NCBI GenBank assembly: GCA_005405945.1
Contig: BJHW01000002.1
Span: forward strand, 186,001 to 250,000
Length of the DNA: 64,000 bases
Source of the DNA: Streptomyces violaceusniger
GTDB taxonomy: Bacteria > Actinomycetota > Actinomycetes > Streptomycetales > Streptomycetaceae
Direction of reading: 5' to 3'
A program made the translations under genes and the position numbers. Of the stretch, positions 18,746-28,304 are shown piece by piece. Within the stretch, counting starts at the first letter, position 1. Each line of letters begins with the position of its first letter. The notes beneath the pieces were generated by a model. The model was not told the DNA's origin, did no database searches, and saw only the letters and a program-made list of their open reading frames with translations.

Positions 18746-20395
18746 ATGACCGCGTACACCCTGCCCGAACTCCACCGCCCGCCCGCCGCCGAGCCGGCCA
18801 CCGTCTACACCGTGGCCAGCGGCGACCTGCGCCCCGCCGCCAACGTCACCTGCTGGCCCACCCAGGAGAAGCTGGAGAGCGACCTCGCCGCGGCCCTCAC
18901 GGACCTCGGCCGGAAGGTCCGCCGAGGCCACGCGGTGGACGAGGCCAAGGGGCACGGGTTCATCGACAGCCAGCGCGCCGGTATCGAGGTGTTCAAGCAC
19001 ATACCCAAGGACGCCCCGCTCATCGTCGTCGAGGCCGTCTGGCAGTACAGCCACCACGTCCTCGCCGGTCTGCGCGACCACCAGGGCCCGATCCTGGTGG
19101 TGGCCAACTGGAGTGGCGAATTCCCCGGTCTGGTCGGCCTGCTGAACCTCGCCGGGAGCCTCACCAAGGCGGGGCGCGACTACTCGGTGCTGTGGAGCGC
19201 CGACTTCACCGACGAGTGGGCGCGCGAGTCGTTGCGCACCTGGCTGGAGACCGGCACGCTCGCCCACGACACCAGCCACGTCCGGCCCCTGCCGCCCTTG
19301 CCGAGTGCGGACCCCGAGACCGCACTGGGCGTGGCCCTGGCCCGCCAACTGCGCGAGGAGAAGGCGATCATCGGCGTCTTCGACGAGGGCTGCATGGGGA
19401 TGTACAACGCCATCATCGACGACGAGTTCCTCAACCCGCTCGGCATCTACAAGGAGCGCCTGTCACAGAGCGCCCTCGTGGCCGAGATGAAGAAGGTGTC
19501 CGACGAGGAGGCCCAGGAGGTCCGGGCCTGGCTCGACCGGGCCGGGATGACCTTCCACACCGGCACCGACGAGGCCACCGAACTCACCGACGCCCAGCTG
19601 CTCAGCCAGTTCACGATGTACATCGCGGCAGTGCGCATCGCCGACGACTTCGGGCTCGACGCCGTCGGCATCCAGTACCAGCAGGGCCTGAAGGACACCG
19701 TCCCGGCGAGCGACCTCGCCGAGGGCCTGCTCAACAACGTCCAGCGCCCGCCGGTACGGAGCCGCGACGGCGCCCGCGAGCTCTACCCCGGCGCGCCGCT
19801 GCCGCACTTCAACGAGGTGGACGAGGGCGTCGCCGTGGACTCCCTGGTCACCAACCGCATCTGGACGGCGATGGGCCTGGACCCTGCCACCACACTGCAC
19901 GACATCCGCTGGGGCGAGGAGTACGACGGCCGGTTCGTCTGGGTCTTCGAGATCTCCGGCTCGGTGCCCGCCTCGCACAACGGCGGCTACGACAAGTCGT
20001 ACAGCATGCGCCAGCCCCCGATGTTCTTCCCGCTCGGCGGCGGCACCCTCAGCGGTGTCTCCAAGCCGGGCGAGATCGTCTGGTCGCGGGTGTTCCTGAT
20101 GGACGGCAGGCTGCACGTCGACCTCGGCCGCGCCACCTCGGTCGAGCTGCCCGAGGAGGAGACCCGGCGCCGACTCGACGCCACCAACCACCAGTGGCCG
20201 ATCATGCACGCGGTTCTGCACGGCGTCTCCCGCGATCAGTTCATGGCCCGCCACCGCGCCAACCACCTCAACGTGGCCTACGCACCCGACGCGGCGACCG
20301 CCGACAAGGCGCTGCGCGCCAAGGCCGCGTTCTTCGCCGAGCTGGGCGTCGAGGTGCATCTGTGCGGAGACGTGGCGATCCAGCCGCAGCCGTAG
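18746..20395 (+). CDS. L-fucose/D-arabinose isomerase family protein
   Basis: A 549-residue cytoplasmic isomerase of the L-fucose isomerase fold (slightly shorter than the roughly 590-residue enterobacterial enzyme), with three alpha/beta domains. Recognisable blocks are VVEAVWQYSHHVLAGL, ILVVANWSGEFPGLVGLLN, VFDEGCMGMYNAII and HNGGYDKSYSMRQPPMFFPL. L-fucose isomerase also converts D-arabinose to D-ribulose because the configurations match. No fuculose aldolase accompanies the gene, but a ribulokinase-like gene does, so D-arabinose is the more likely physiological substrate. ATG 18746 follows CAACGGAG 6 nt upstream. Confidence 0.85.
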   Translation: MTAYTLPELHRPPAAEPATVYTVASGDLRPAANVTCWPTQEKLESDLAAALTDLGRKVRRGHAVDEAKGHGFIDSQRAGIEVFKHIPKDAPLIVVEAVWQYSHHVLAGLRDHQGPILVVANWSGEFPGLVGLLNLAGSLTKAGRDYSVLWSADFTDEWARESLRTWLETGTLAHDTSHVRPLPPLPSADPETALGVALARQLREEKAIIGVFDEGCMGMYNAIIDDEFLNPLGIYKERLSQSALVAEMKKVSDEEAQEVRAWLDRAGMTFHTGTDEATELTDAQLLSQFTMYIAAVRIADDFGLDAVGIQYQQGLKDTVPASDLAEGLLNNVQRPPVRSRDGARELYPGAPLPHFNEVDEGVAVDSLVTNRIWTAMGLDPATTLHDIRWGEEYDGRFVWVFEISGSVPASHNGGYDKSYSMRQPPMFFPLGGGTLSGVSKPGEIVWSRVFLMDGRLHVDLGRATSVELPEEETRRRLDATNHQWPIMHAVLHGVSRDQFMARHRANHLNVAYAPDAATADKALRAKAAFFAELGVEVHLCGDVAIQPQP

Positions 20396-20440
20396 TCATG
20401 GCCGCAGCCGTAGCCGTAGCCGTAGAGCCACAGCCGTAGA
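20389..20440. repeat. GCCGTA/GCCGCA hexanucleotide repeat
   Basis: A run of imperfect hexamers (gccgca, gccgta, gccgta, gccgta...) spans the 3' end of the isomerase gene and the gap before the DUF4185 gene. It looks like slippage; the first units encode the terminal QPQP. Confidence 0.6.
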
Positions 20441-20465
20441 AGCGCACGATTCCGAGGAGTCGCAC

Positions 20466-21614
20466 ATGGCAGCTTCATCACCACCCGTCCCCGCCGGAAT
20501 GGCCGGTGGGGAGCCCTCCGGAACCTCTGGTGGGGAGCCCGCCCGAACCGCCGGTGGCCCCGGCCGCCGTCTGGTGCTCGCCGCCGGTCTGGGCCTGGCC
20601 ACGGCGGCGGCCGGGCTGACGGCGGGGGCGCCGCGGGCGAGCGCCGCCGCCACCGCCATCACCGGCACGAAGGTCAGAAACCTCACCGGCCCGGCGGAGA
20701 CGGGCCAGTTCGCCGCGCCCTGGACCGACCTCGGCATCCCCGTCCGCTGCCCCGACGGCACGATGCTGTTCGTGTGCGGCGACACCTTCGACGGTGATGG
20801 CGTGGGCGGTCCCAACTGGCGGGCCCCGGTGGGCCTGCGGGCACGCCACCCCGATCTGAACGCCCTCGTCATCGACGACAGCGTGGGCGGTTCGCAGGCC
20901 GTGGGCCTGGTCCCGGAGGGCCACGAGAACAACACCACCGCCATACCGTCGGACGTCTTCACCGTCGGCAACACGATGTACATGCACCTGATGCGGGGTG
21001 TGCTGTACCAGACCCACCACTCCGACTTCTGGCGCTCGACGGACAACGGCCAGACGTGGCAGTACCTGTGCCAGTGGCCCGGCGACCAGTACGGCGGCCA
21101 GTTCCAGCAGAAGACCTACGCGGTGGCGGACGACGGCTACGCTTACGTCCTCTCCAGCGTGTTCAACCGGGACGTGCCCTCCGACCTCCTGCTCCACCGC
21201 GTCCCGCAGGACCGGCTGGGCGACCCGGCGGCGTACCAGCCGTGGGGCTACGCGAACGGCGCCTGGGCCTGGGGCAACTACCCGACCACCATCACCGCCC
21301 GGCGCCGGTTCGGTGAGATCTGCTTCCGCGCGATGGGCGGCAAGTACGCCCTGACGTGGCTGAACATGGAGCCCTTGGACATCCGCGCGCAGGTCTTCCC
21401 GCTGCCGACGAGCAACTTGTTCGCCACCCCGGAGCAGACCCTCATCGTCCCCACCACGCCCGGCAACGAGTCCGGCAACGCGGTGGCCAACCCCTACGGC
21501 GGCTTCATCGTCCCGGGCTCGACCTTCGGCAACTTCCACATCGCCGTGAGTCAGTGGTACGACAACCAGAACTACCGGGTGATGCAGTACCGGATCAACG
21601 GCCTGGCCGCCTGA
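20466..21614 (+). CDS. Secreted DUF4185 protein, probable GH183 endo-D-arabinanase
   Basis: A 382-residue protein with an N-terminal twin-arginine-like export signal (GRRLVLAAGLGLATAAAG, cleavage near ASAAA at about residue 60) and one DUF4185 beta-propeller domain. The diagnostic motifs are NLTGPAETGQFAAPWTDLG, CPDGTMLFVCGDTFDGDGVG, GPNWRAPVGLR and QKTYAVADDGYAYVL. DUF4185 defines CAZy family GH183, whose characterised members are endo-acting D-arabinofuranases that cut mycobacterial arabinogalactan. It is preceded by GAGGAG at 20455 and follows the isomerase, so is probably cotranscribed. Expected role: extracellular release of arabino-oligosaccharides for the ABC importer. Confidence 0.85.
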   Translation: MAASSPPVPAGMAGGEPSGTSGGEPARTAGGPGRRLVLAAGLGLATAAAGLTAGAPRASAAATAITGTKVRNLTGPAETGQFAAPWTDLGIPVRCPDGTMLFVCGDTFDGDGVGGPNWRAPVGLRARHPDLNALVIDDSVGGSQAVGLVPEGHENNTTAIPSDVFTVGNTMYMHLMRGVLYQTHHSDFWRSTDNGQTWQYLCQWPGDQYGGQFQQKTYAVADDGYAYVLSSVFNRDVPSDLLLHRVPQDRLGDPAAYQPWGYANGAWAWGNYPTTITARRRFGEICFRAMGGKYALTWLNMEPLDIRAQVFPLPTSNLFATPEQTLIVPTTPGNESGNAVANPYGGFIVPGSTFGNFHIAVSQWYDNQNYRVMQYRINGLAA

Positions 21615-21648
21615 GCGCGCCGCCACCGACACCCGTGAGGAGCACACC

Positions 21649-23367
21649 GTGCGACGATCCAGAGTCCTGATCACCCTGGCGGCCGGGCTGGCCGTCGTGA
21701 CGATGGCGACCGTCCCCGCCGTCCAGGCGGACAGCACAGGCACCACCGGCCGGGCCCGTGACACCGGGCGAGAATCCGCCACGGCCGCCACCTCCGCCAC
21801 GGCCGCGAACGCCCCGGAGAGCGACTACTTCTCCACCGTGGACATCGCCCCCGGCGCCACCATCGGCGCCCCCGCGATCGGCGACAACAAGGAGCACGGC
21901 GACCTGTGGCCGTCGTGCTGGTCGAACGACGACAACGTCTACGCCGCGTACGGCGACGGCGTGGGCTTCGGCGACACCTGGCAGGACATCGGCGTGGCCC
22001 GGATCAGCGGCACACCCGGCAACCTGGCGGGCGCCCAGCGGGCGTCGGGCGACGGCGTCGGCCGGGTCTGGGGCGCCCCCCAGGACTACTACCGCAAGCC
22101 GACCGGCATGGTCTGTGTGAACGGCGACCTGTATCTCGCCGTGCAGGACCTCAAGAAGGGCACGCTGGACAACGCGCCCAGCGCGACGATCGTGAAGTCC
22201 GTCGACAAGGGCGCCACCTGGACATCGGACAAGGCCAAGCCGATGTTCTCGGACCAGAAGTTCACCACGGTCATGTTCCTGGACTACGGCAAGGACAACG
22301 CCAACAGCCCGGACGGATACGTCTACGCCTACGGCCTGGACTACAACTGGCGCGACACCTTCGACCCCGACCCGGACCCCACCGACCTCTACCTGGCCCG
22401 GGTGCCCGCCACGTCCATCATGGACCGCTCCACCTGGCAGTTCTACGCCGGTGACAGCGGCGGCGCCCCGCGGTGGTCCTCCAGCATCGACCAACGGGTG
22501 TCGGTCCTCCACGACGACCACCGCGTCTACCAGAACGTGGGAACCGCGGGCCGGGTCAAGGACCTCAGCGTGATCAGCCAGGGCGGGGTGGTCTACAACA
22601 AGGCACTGAAGCGCTACATCTACACGTCCTGGACGGAGTACACCTACGAGTTCTACGAGGCGCCCACGCCGTGGGGCCCGTGGAAGCACTTCACCCCCAA
22701 GGACTTCGGCGGCTACCCCTGGACCCACACCAAGCACGGTGGCTACGCCACCACCATCCCGTCGAAGTACATCAGCGCGGACGGCAAGTCGATGTGGTTG
22801 CAGTCCAATGTCTGCCCCTGCGGCGGGGGTTACCCGGCCGGCGACTTCTGGGCGTACACCTTCTCACTGCGCAAGATGTCCCTCACCCCCTCGGTCCCCA
22901 CCACCCCGGACAACACCCCGGACGCCTCCCGCAACCTCGCCCGCGAACCCGGCACCGTGCCCATCGAACGCGCCACCCACTTCGGCCGCGCGATCTACAA
23001 CGACGGCGACACGGCCCAGAACGAGGACGACTGGAACGACGAACGCAAGCCGACCAGCTGGTGGGGCTACACCTGGCCACGTTCGTACCGCCTCAACCAG
23101 GTGGCGTACACCACCGGGACCATGTTCGGCGACGGCGGCTGGTTCAGCAGCCCACCCAAGATCCAGGTCCGCCGCGACGGCACCTGGACCGACGTCACCG
23201 GCCAGCGCGTGACACCGTCCTACCCGACCTCCTCGGCCGCCGGCACCAACAAGACCTACGTCTTCGACTTCGACACCACGACCGGTGACGGGGTCCGCGT
23301 CATCGGCGGCGCGGGCGGAACACAGACCTTCACCTCCATCGCGGAACTGGCGGCCCACTACCGCTGA
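21649..23367 (+). CDS. Secreted DUF4185-like beta-propeller protein with C-terminal carbohydrate-binding-type domain
   Basis: A 572-residue secreted protein. The signal peptide (VLITLAAGLAVVTMATVPAV) is cleaved near VQA. A Thr/Ala-rich linker leads to a propeller domain (about 55-410) with DUF4185-type motifs (WPSCWSNDDNVYAAYGDG, GVARISGTPGNL, IVKSVDKGATWTSDKAKP, FTTVMFLDYGKDN). A terminal beta-sandwich (about 425-572: NLAREPGTVPIERATHFG, SYRLNQVAYTTG) resembles discoidin/F5-8C carbohydrate-binding modules. It begins 35 nt after the first DUF4185 gene with GAGGAG upstream. Probably a second D-arabinan-acting enzyme with wall binding; activity is inferred only from family and neighbours. Confidence 0.78.
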   Translation: MRRSRVLITLAAGLAVVTMATVPAVQADSTGTTGRARDTGRESATAATSATAANAPESDYFSTVDIAPGATIGAPAIGDNKEHGDLWPSCWSNDDNVYAAYGDGVGFGDTWQDIGVARISGTPGNLAGAQRASGDGVGRVWGAPQDYYRKPTGMVCVNGDLYLAVQDLKKGTLDNAPSATIVKSVDKGATWTSDKAKPMFSDQKFTTVMFLDYGKDNANSPDGYVYAYGLDYNWRDTFDPDPDPTDLYLARVPATSIMDRSTWQFYAGDSGGAPRWSSSIDQRVSVLHDDHRVYQNVGTAGRVKDLSVISQGGVVYNKALKRYIYTSWTEYTYEFYEAPTPWGPWKHFTPKDFGGYPWTHTKHGGYATTIPSKYISADGKSMWLQSNVCPCGGGYPAGDFWAYTFSLRKMSLTPSVPTTPDNTPDASRNLAREPGTVPIERATHFGRAIYNDGDTAQNEDDWNDERKPTSWWGYTWPRSYRLNQVAYTTGTMFGDGGWFSSPPKIQVRRDGTWTDVTGQRVTPSYPTSSAAGTNKTYVFDFDTTTGDGVRVIGGAGGTQTFTSIAELAAHYR

Positions 23368-23439
23368 AAACCTCATCAGGAGAACTCACTTCGGTCGTGG
23401 TGATGATGATTCCCACTGGTGGATCCGGACCCAATGCTT

Positions 23440-23894
23440 GCTCTCTGAACTGGATTCGGTTTTTCTGGAAGGGTTCGTCCCACGGCCGGAGGAGAGTCGC
23501 GTGCGCGCGGAAGATGTCGGGTGCCGCCAGGTCGTCCGCCGGGGCGGTGGCACGTTGCTGTTGGAGACCCGCGCCGAAAGGCTGGTGGTCGAGGACGGTG
23601 GCGTGACGGGGGCGGAGCTGCGACTGGCCGATGGCACCCGCACGCGGGTGCGTGCCCCCGAGGGCCGGGGCCTTCTCATCGGCGACGCCCGGGTCTTCCG
23701 TGACTGGGTCGTCGGCAGTTACGTCGAGGGCGCGGTCGCCGTGGACAAGTTCGCCCTGGCCGGCAAGCGGGGTGGCCGGGTGGGACTCGGCGAGGACCTC
23801 GACGAACTGGCCTACCTCCCGGAGGTGGGGGTATCGGGGCGACGCCGTGCGCGACGCGGTCAAGCGGTTCAACGAACACGCCGCGGCGGACTGA
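23440..23894 (+). pseudogene. Remnant of an FAD-dependent oxidoreductase (fumarate reductase/KstD-like)
   Basis: A decayed fragment. In one frame LLLETRAERLVVEDGGVTGA plus LRLADGTRTRVRAP is the FAD-domain stretch seen in flavocytochrome-c/3-ketosteroid dehydrogenase-like proteins, followed by GRGLLIGDARVFRDWVVGSY and LDELAYLPE. The end is readable only in another frame (GDAVRDAVKRFNEHAAAD, stop at 23892-23894), as in the substrate-cap helix of that family. The N-terminal GxGxxG segment is missing and no start fits. Unlike the other frame breaks in this window, this needs more than one missing base, so I treat it as a true relic. Confidence 0.5.
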
Positions 23895-23961
23895 GCGCGC
23901 GCCGGCCCCGCACCTGGCCCGTCCGCCACGACGCCCATCCGCCACGACGGCTGGTGTCCCG

Positions 23962-24753
23962 TCAGCGCGCCGTCCAGCCGCCGTCCACGTACAGCTCGGA
24001 GCCGGTCACGAAGCTCGCGTCCCGGGACGCGAGGAACGCGACGGCCCCCGCCACCTCTTCCGGACTGCCGAGCCGCCCCATGGGGGTGCCCTCGACCATC
24101 GCGGTGTGACGCGGGGCGCCCTGCCACAGTTCGCGCGAGAGCGGGGTCTCGATGAAACCGGGGTGGATCGAATTGACGCGGACGCCGCGCGTGGCCCAGT
24201 GCAGCGCGGCGTTCTTCGTCATCAGCCGGACCGCGCCCTTCGCCGCGTGGTACGAGAACTGGCTGCCGAAGCCGCCCACCGTGCCGAAGATCGACGCGAT
24301 GTTGACGATCGAACCGCCGCCGGAGCGTTCGATGGCGGGTCCACCGTGCTTCATGCCGAGCCAGACACCGCCCTGGGTCACCCCGATGACCTTCTCCCAT
24401 GACTCCTGGGTCTCCGTCTCCACGGTGCGCATTTCGGCGATTCCCGCGTTGTTGACGAGCACGGACAGGCCGCCCAGCGCGGAGACCACGCGCTCGACCA
24501 CGCCGCGCCACGCCTCCTCGTCGCTCACGTCCAGCGCCAGGCCCAGAGCCCGTGCTCCGTCGGCCGTCAGCTCCCGTGCCAGGTGGTCGCAGCGGGTGGC
24601 GTCCACGTCGGTCACCACCACCGTGGCGCCCTCGGCGGCCAGCCGCCGCGAGACGGCGGTTCCTATGCCGCCCGTCGCGCCGGTGACCAGGGCGATCTGG
24701 CCGGACAGTCGATCTCGCACGGGCTCTCCTTGGTCTTGCGTGCCAGTGGTCAT
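23962..24753 (-). CDS. SDR-family oxidoreductase
   Basis: A 263-residue classical short-chain dehydrogenase. It has the cofactor motif VTGATGGIGTAVS, Asp for NAD preference in VVVTDVDAT, NNAGIAEM, catalytic Ser in SIVNIASIFG and YHAAK. The C-terminal ASFVTGSELYVDGGW is typical of FabG-like SDRs. Start ATG 24753 overlaps the acyl-CoA dehydrogenase stop (ATGA), so the two form an operon. Likely a 3-hydroxyacyl-CoA or alcohol dehydrogenase in the neighbouring CoA-thioester pathway. Confidence 0.9.
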   Translation of the reverse strand: MTTGTQDQGEPVRDRLSGQIALVTGATGGIGTAVSRRLAAEGATVVVTDVDATRCDHLARELTADGARALGLALDVSDEEAWRGVVERVVSALGGLSVLVNNAGIAEMRTVETETQESWEKVIGVTQGGVWLGMKHGGPAIERSGGGSIVNIASIFGTVGGFGSQFSYHAAKGAVRLMTKNAALHWATRGVRVNSIHPGFIETPLSRELWQGAPRHTAMVEGTPMGRLGSPEEVAGAVAFLASRDASFVTGSELYVDGGWTAR

Positions 24754-25972
24754 CGCAGCGGCTCCACCGCGTGGTGCGTGTCCCTCCGCTCGCGCGTCGC
24801 CCGCACCGCGCGCTTGGCGATGGCCCAGCGATGGGTCTCGGAAGGGCCGTCGTAGATACGGAACGGACGCACCTCCCGGTACAGCCGCGACAGCGGGGCG
24901 TCCCCGAGATGCCGAGCGCACCGCATATCTGGACGGCCCGGTCGACCACCCGGTGCACCGCCTCGGAGACGTAGGTCTTGGCGATGGAGGTGTGCTGGGC
25001 GGCCGGGCGGCCCTGGTCCAGCTCCCAGCAGGCCCGCCACAGCACCGCCCGGCTGGTCTCGATGTCGATCTCGGAGTCGGCCAGCATCTGCTGCACCATG
25101 CCCAGTTCGGCCAGCGGCTTGCCGAAGGCCGAACGGTCCGCCGCCCGCTCCAGGGCGATGTCCTGCGCCCGCCGGGCCACTCCGAGCCAGCGCATGCAGT
25201 GGGTCATGCGCGCGGGCCCCAGACGCACCTGGGCGTACGCGAAGCCCTGGTCCACCTCGCCCAGCACGGCCTCGTCCCCGACCTCGCAGCCTTCGAAGGC
25301 GATTTCGCTGTGGCCGCCGAAGAGGCCCCGGTCCAGAGTGTCGATATTCCGGACGATCTTCATGCCGGGGTTGTCGGCGGCGATGAGGAACATCGTCGCG
25401 CCGCCAGGGTCGCCGGGGCCGCCGCTGGTGCGGGCCATGCAGATGGCGAAGGCCGCCCCGTCGGCGCCGCTGATGAACCACTTGCGGCCGTCGATCCGCC
25501 AGCCGCCGTCGATCCTCGTCGCGGTCGTCATGAGCGCACGCGGGTCGGAGCCGGCGCCCGGCGCCGGCTCGGTCATCGCGAAACACGACCGCGTCTCACC
25601 GGCCGCCAGCGGGCGCAGATACCGCTCCTTCTGCTCCTTCGTGGCCACCACCTCGAGCAGGTGCGTATTGCCCTCGTCGGGAGCCGCGCAGTTGAGCGCG
25701 AGCGGCCCCAGCAGCGAGTACCCGGCCGCCTCGAAGACCACGGCCTGCCCGCGCAGGTCCAGTCCGAGTCCGCCCCATGCGGCGTCCACATGCGGGGCGA
25801 ACACCCCCGCCCCGCGGGCCGCGTCCTGAAGCCGGCGGCGCAGTCGCTCCGGTCCGGCATGGACATCGCCGTCACACGCCTGTTCCTCGGGTATCACCAC
25901 GTCCCGTACGAACTCGGTGGTGCGCCGCGCGATCTCCGCGACTCTTTCCTCGATCTCGAACCCGATGGGCAC
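24750..25972 (-). CDS. Acyl-CoA dehydrogenase, frame broken near 24903
   Basis: About 407 residues once joined; FAD-dependent alpha,beta-dehydrogenation of an acyl-CoA. From GTG 25972 (GGGAG upstream) it reads through CFAMTEPAPGAGSDP, WRIDGRKWFISGADGA, the FAD/CoA region LGPARMTHCMRWLGVARRAQ and QICGALGISG. The frame then shifts by -1 at a CCCC run (24902-24905 on the top strand) and continues DAPLSRLYREVRPFRIYDGP plus SETHRWAIAKRAVRA, the conserved C-terminus. NCAAPDEGN resembles the ACAD10/11 branch. It is cotranscribed with the downstream SDR. Confidence 0.87.
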
Positions 25973-26120
25973 GTCGCACTCCCGAACTCGCTGCTGCCGA
26001 CCAGTACGGCGACCTGGCGCTCCGCCTGGTATGAGTAAACCGAATCGAATTCAGATCCTCAACCCATGACCGCGGCCTCTGCCGTGCGCACTGAGAAAAC
26101 CCTGTTCGACGGCTAGCTGT

Positions 26121-26132
26121 ACTGAGTTCAGT
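26121..26132. promoter_or_regulatory. Probable TetR operator A (upstream of MHS transporter)
   Basis: ACTGAGTTCAGT, a palindrome of form ACTGA-NN-TCAGT, 61 bp upstream of the transporter start and flanked by GTAC on both sides. It is the best match to the motif also found at 30474, 31786, 40098 and 40904. Confidence 0.65.
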
Positions 26133-26193
26133 TCTGTACCGTCCCGGGCGTCGGCAGGGTACCGGACCGTGCCGTGGGAAAGGGAGCCGGATC

Positions 26194-27495
26194 ATGAGCA
26201 CCACACAGCAGCCCGCCCCTCCGGGGGAGGAGTCGGCGTCGCACGATCCACGTACGGTGCGCCGCGCGATGCTCGCCGGGAGCATCGGCACCCTGATCGA
26301 GTACTACGACTTCAGTATCTACGGCTATCTCGCCGTGGCCATCGCCCCGCAGTTCTTCCCGGGCGACGATCCGACGGCCTCGACGTTGGCGGCGCTCGCG
26401 GTGTTCGCCAGCGGCCTGGTCGTGCGGCCGGTCGGCGGTGTCTTCTTCGGCTGGATCGGCGACCGATGGGGGCGTCGCAAGGCGCTGGTCTCCTCGGTGC
26501 TGTGCATGGGGGTGGCCAGCAGCGTCACGGGGCTGTTGCCGACCTACAGCCAGATCGGTGTGGTCGCCGCGGTGCTGCTGTTCCTGATCCGGGTGGTGCA
26601 GGGCATCTCCTCGGGCGGCGAGTCGGTCGGCGCCTACACCTACATCTACGAGTCGGCGCCGCCCCGGCGCAGGGCCTTCCTCGGCGCCGTCACGCCCATC
26701 GGGTCCAACCTCGGGTTCATGTTCGCGGCCGCGACGGCCGGGGCGATCTCCGCCCTGACCACCAAGGACCAGATGGCCGACTGGGGCTGGCGGCTGCCCT
26801 TCCTGATGGCCGTGCCGCTCACGATCCTGTGTCTGTGGGCCCGGCTGCGGATCGAGGACACCCCGGAGTTCAAGGAGGCCGCACGGCGCGCCGACATCCC
26901 CGCGGCGCCGATCCGGGAGGTCCTGTCCACCCACCGCACGGCGCTGCTGCAGTCCGTCGGCCTGGCCATGGCCCAGGGCGGCGCCATCTTCCTCGGACTG
27001 ACGTACATCGGCATCTACCTGACCACCAACCTGGGATACGACACCACGCAGGTGTACTGGCTGAGCGCGGGTGTCGTGCTCTTCACCGTGCTCCTCATGG
27101 TGCCGGCCGGTCGACTCTCCGCCCGGTTCGGCTGCCGTCGCGTCCTGATGGGCGGGCTGCTGGCCTTTCTGGTGACCGCCTACCCCGCGATGATGCTCAT
27201 GGGCCGGCACAGCCTGGCCCTGGCCGGTCTGGCCTATGCGATCCTGATGCTGGGAAGTGCGTTCGTACAGGTCCCGGCGGCCAGCTTGTGGCCGCATCTG
27301 TTCGAACGCCGGGTCCGCTACACCGGTATGGCGATCGGGTACAACCTCGGCACCGTCCTCGCGGGCGGTACGGCCCCGTACATCGCGGCCTTCCTGGTCG
27401 ACCGGACCGGGAACCTGCTCTCCCCGGCGTTCTTCGTCATGCTGGTCTGTGTGATCGGGATCGGTTCCCTGCTCACCGTCCGCAAGGACGTGTAG
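26194..27495 (+). CDS. MFS transporter, metabolite:H+ symporter (MHS) family
   Basis: A 433-residue 12-TM transporter. The MHS signature at TM1 is clear (GSIGTLIEYYDFSIYGYLAV), followed by the loop 2-3 motif GWIGDRWGRRKAL, the TM4 region RVVQGISSGGESVGAYTYIY and GWRLPFLMAVPL. Relatives import organic acids such as shikimate, alpha-ketoglutarate, proline/betaine and aromatic acids. A TetR operator precedes it, the same motif as before the acyl-CoA genes, so it probably imports the acid degraded by this region. ATG 26194 follows GGGAGCCGG. Confidence 0.9.
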   Translation: MSTTQQPAPPGEESASHDPRTVRRAMLAGSIGTLIEYYDFSIYGYLAVAIAPQFFPGDDPTASTLAALAVFASGLVVRPVGGVFFGWIGDRWGRRKALVSSVLCMGVASSVTGLLPTYSQIGVVAAVLLFLIRVVQGISSGGESVGAYTYIYESAPPRRRAFLGAVTPIGSNLGFMFAAATAGAISALTTKDQMADWGWRLPFLMAVPLTILCLWARLRIEDTPEFKEAARRADIPAAPIREVLSTHRTALLQSVGLAMAQGGAIFLGLTYIGIYLTTNLGYDTTQVYWLSAGVVLFTVLLMVPAGRLSARFGCRRVLMGGLLAFLVTAYPAMMLMGRHSLALAGLAYAILMLGSAFVQVPAASLWPHLFERRVRYTGMAIGYNLGTVLAGGTAPYIAAFLVDRTGNLLSPAFFVMLVCVIGIGSLLTVRKDV

Positions 27496-27534
27496 GAGGT
27501 GTCGGGCGTGGCGACCACCGGCCACCGACGGACG

Positions 27535-28284
27535 TCAGTCCGCCGCCACGTCAGGGTGGCCGCCGTGGCCGATGGTCTGGCCGCCGTCGACGAGGAACTC
27601 CCCGCCCGTGGTGTAGGAGGCATCGTCGCCGGCCAGGAAGAGCACCATGCGGGTGACCTCCTCCGGCTCCCCGATGCGCGCCACCGGCTGCTGGGCGAAG
27701 AGTTCGGGTGAGGCGCTCTCACCCATGGGCGTACGGATGACTCCGGGGTGTACGGAGTTGATGCGCACCCCGCTGCCCGCCATGTCCAGTGCGGCGGCCT
27801 TGGTCATCCCGCGCACCCCCCACTTGCTCGCCACATAGCCGATACCACCGGCGAAACCCGTCATACCGGCGGCCGAGGAGACGTTGACGACGGCACCGCC
27901 GCCGCGCTCGCGCATACCGGGGAGAACGGTGTGCATGCCGAGGAAGGCGCCCACCAGGTTGACGTCGAGGATCCGGCGGAAGTGCCCGGGCGACTGCTCC
28001 TCCACACCGCCGAAGTGCATGATGCCCGCGTTGTTGACCAGGACGTCCACCGGGCCGAAGGTGTCCTCGACCGCGCGGACCACCGACTGCCACCGTGCTT
28101 CGTCGGTGACGTCGAGGTGGTGGTACCGGGCGCGGGGGAGCTCATCGGCCAGGGCCGCTCCCTCCTCGTCCAGGATGTCGCAGACGGCGACCCGGGCCCC
28201 TTCCGCGACCAGTCCCCGTACATGCGCGGCACCCATGCCCCGGGCGCCGCCGGTGACGATCGCGACCTTTCCATCGAAGCGCAT
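27535..28284 (-). CDS. SDR-family oxidoreductase
   Basis: A 249-residue classical SDR: TGGARGMGAAHVRGL cofactor loop, VAVCDILDEEG (Asp, NAD type), NNAGIMHFGG, VNVSSAAGMTGF with the catalytic Ser, and GYVASKWGVRGM with Tyr/Lys. The C-terminus ends YTTGGEFLVDGGQTIGHGG. It is similar to 3-alpha/20-beta-hydroxysteroid and cyclic-alcohol dehydrogenases of the FabG type. It converges on the MHS transporter with a 39-bp gap. Substrate unknown; probably part of the acyl-CoA/alcohol catabolic set. Confidence 0.9.
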   Translation of the reverse strand: MRFDGKVAIVTGGARGMGAAHVRGLVAEGARVAVCDILDEEGAALADELPRARYHHLDVTDEARWQSVVRAVEDTFGPVDVLVNNAGIMHFGGVEEQSPGHFRRILDVNLVGAFLGMHTVLPGMRERGGGAVVNVSSAAGMTGFAGGIGYVASKWGVRGMTKAAALDMAGSGVRINSVHPGVIRTPMGESASPELFAQQPVARIGEPEEVTRMVLFLAGDDASYTTGGEFLVDGGQTIGHGGHPDVAAD

Positions 28285-28304
28285 GCCGACTTCCCTTCCC
28301 TATC

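Noticed and set aside
23330..25972. An 880-residue acyl-CoA dehydrogenase fusion on the minus strand
   Set aside because: Only the first ~350 residues are ACAD. After the frame slip near 24903 the rest is out-of-frame reading of the SDR and beyond, so there is no real fusion.
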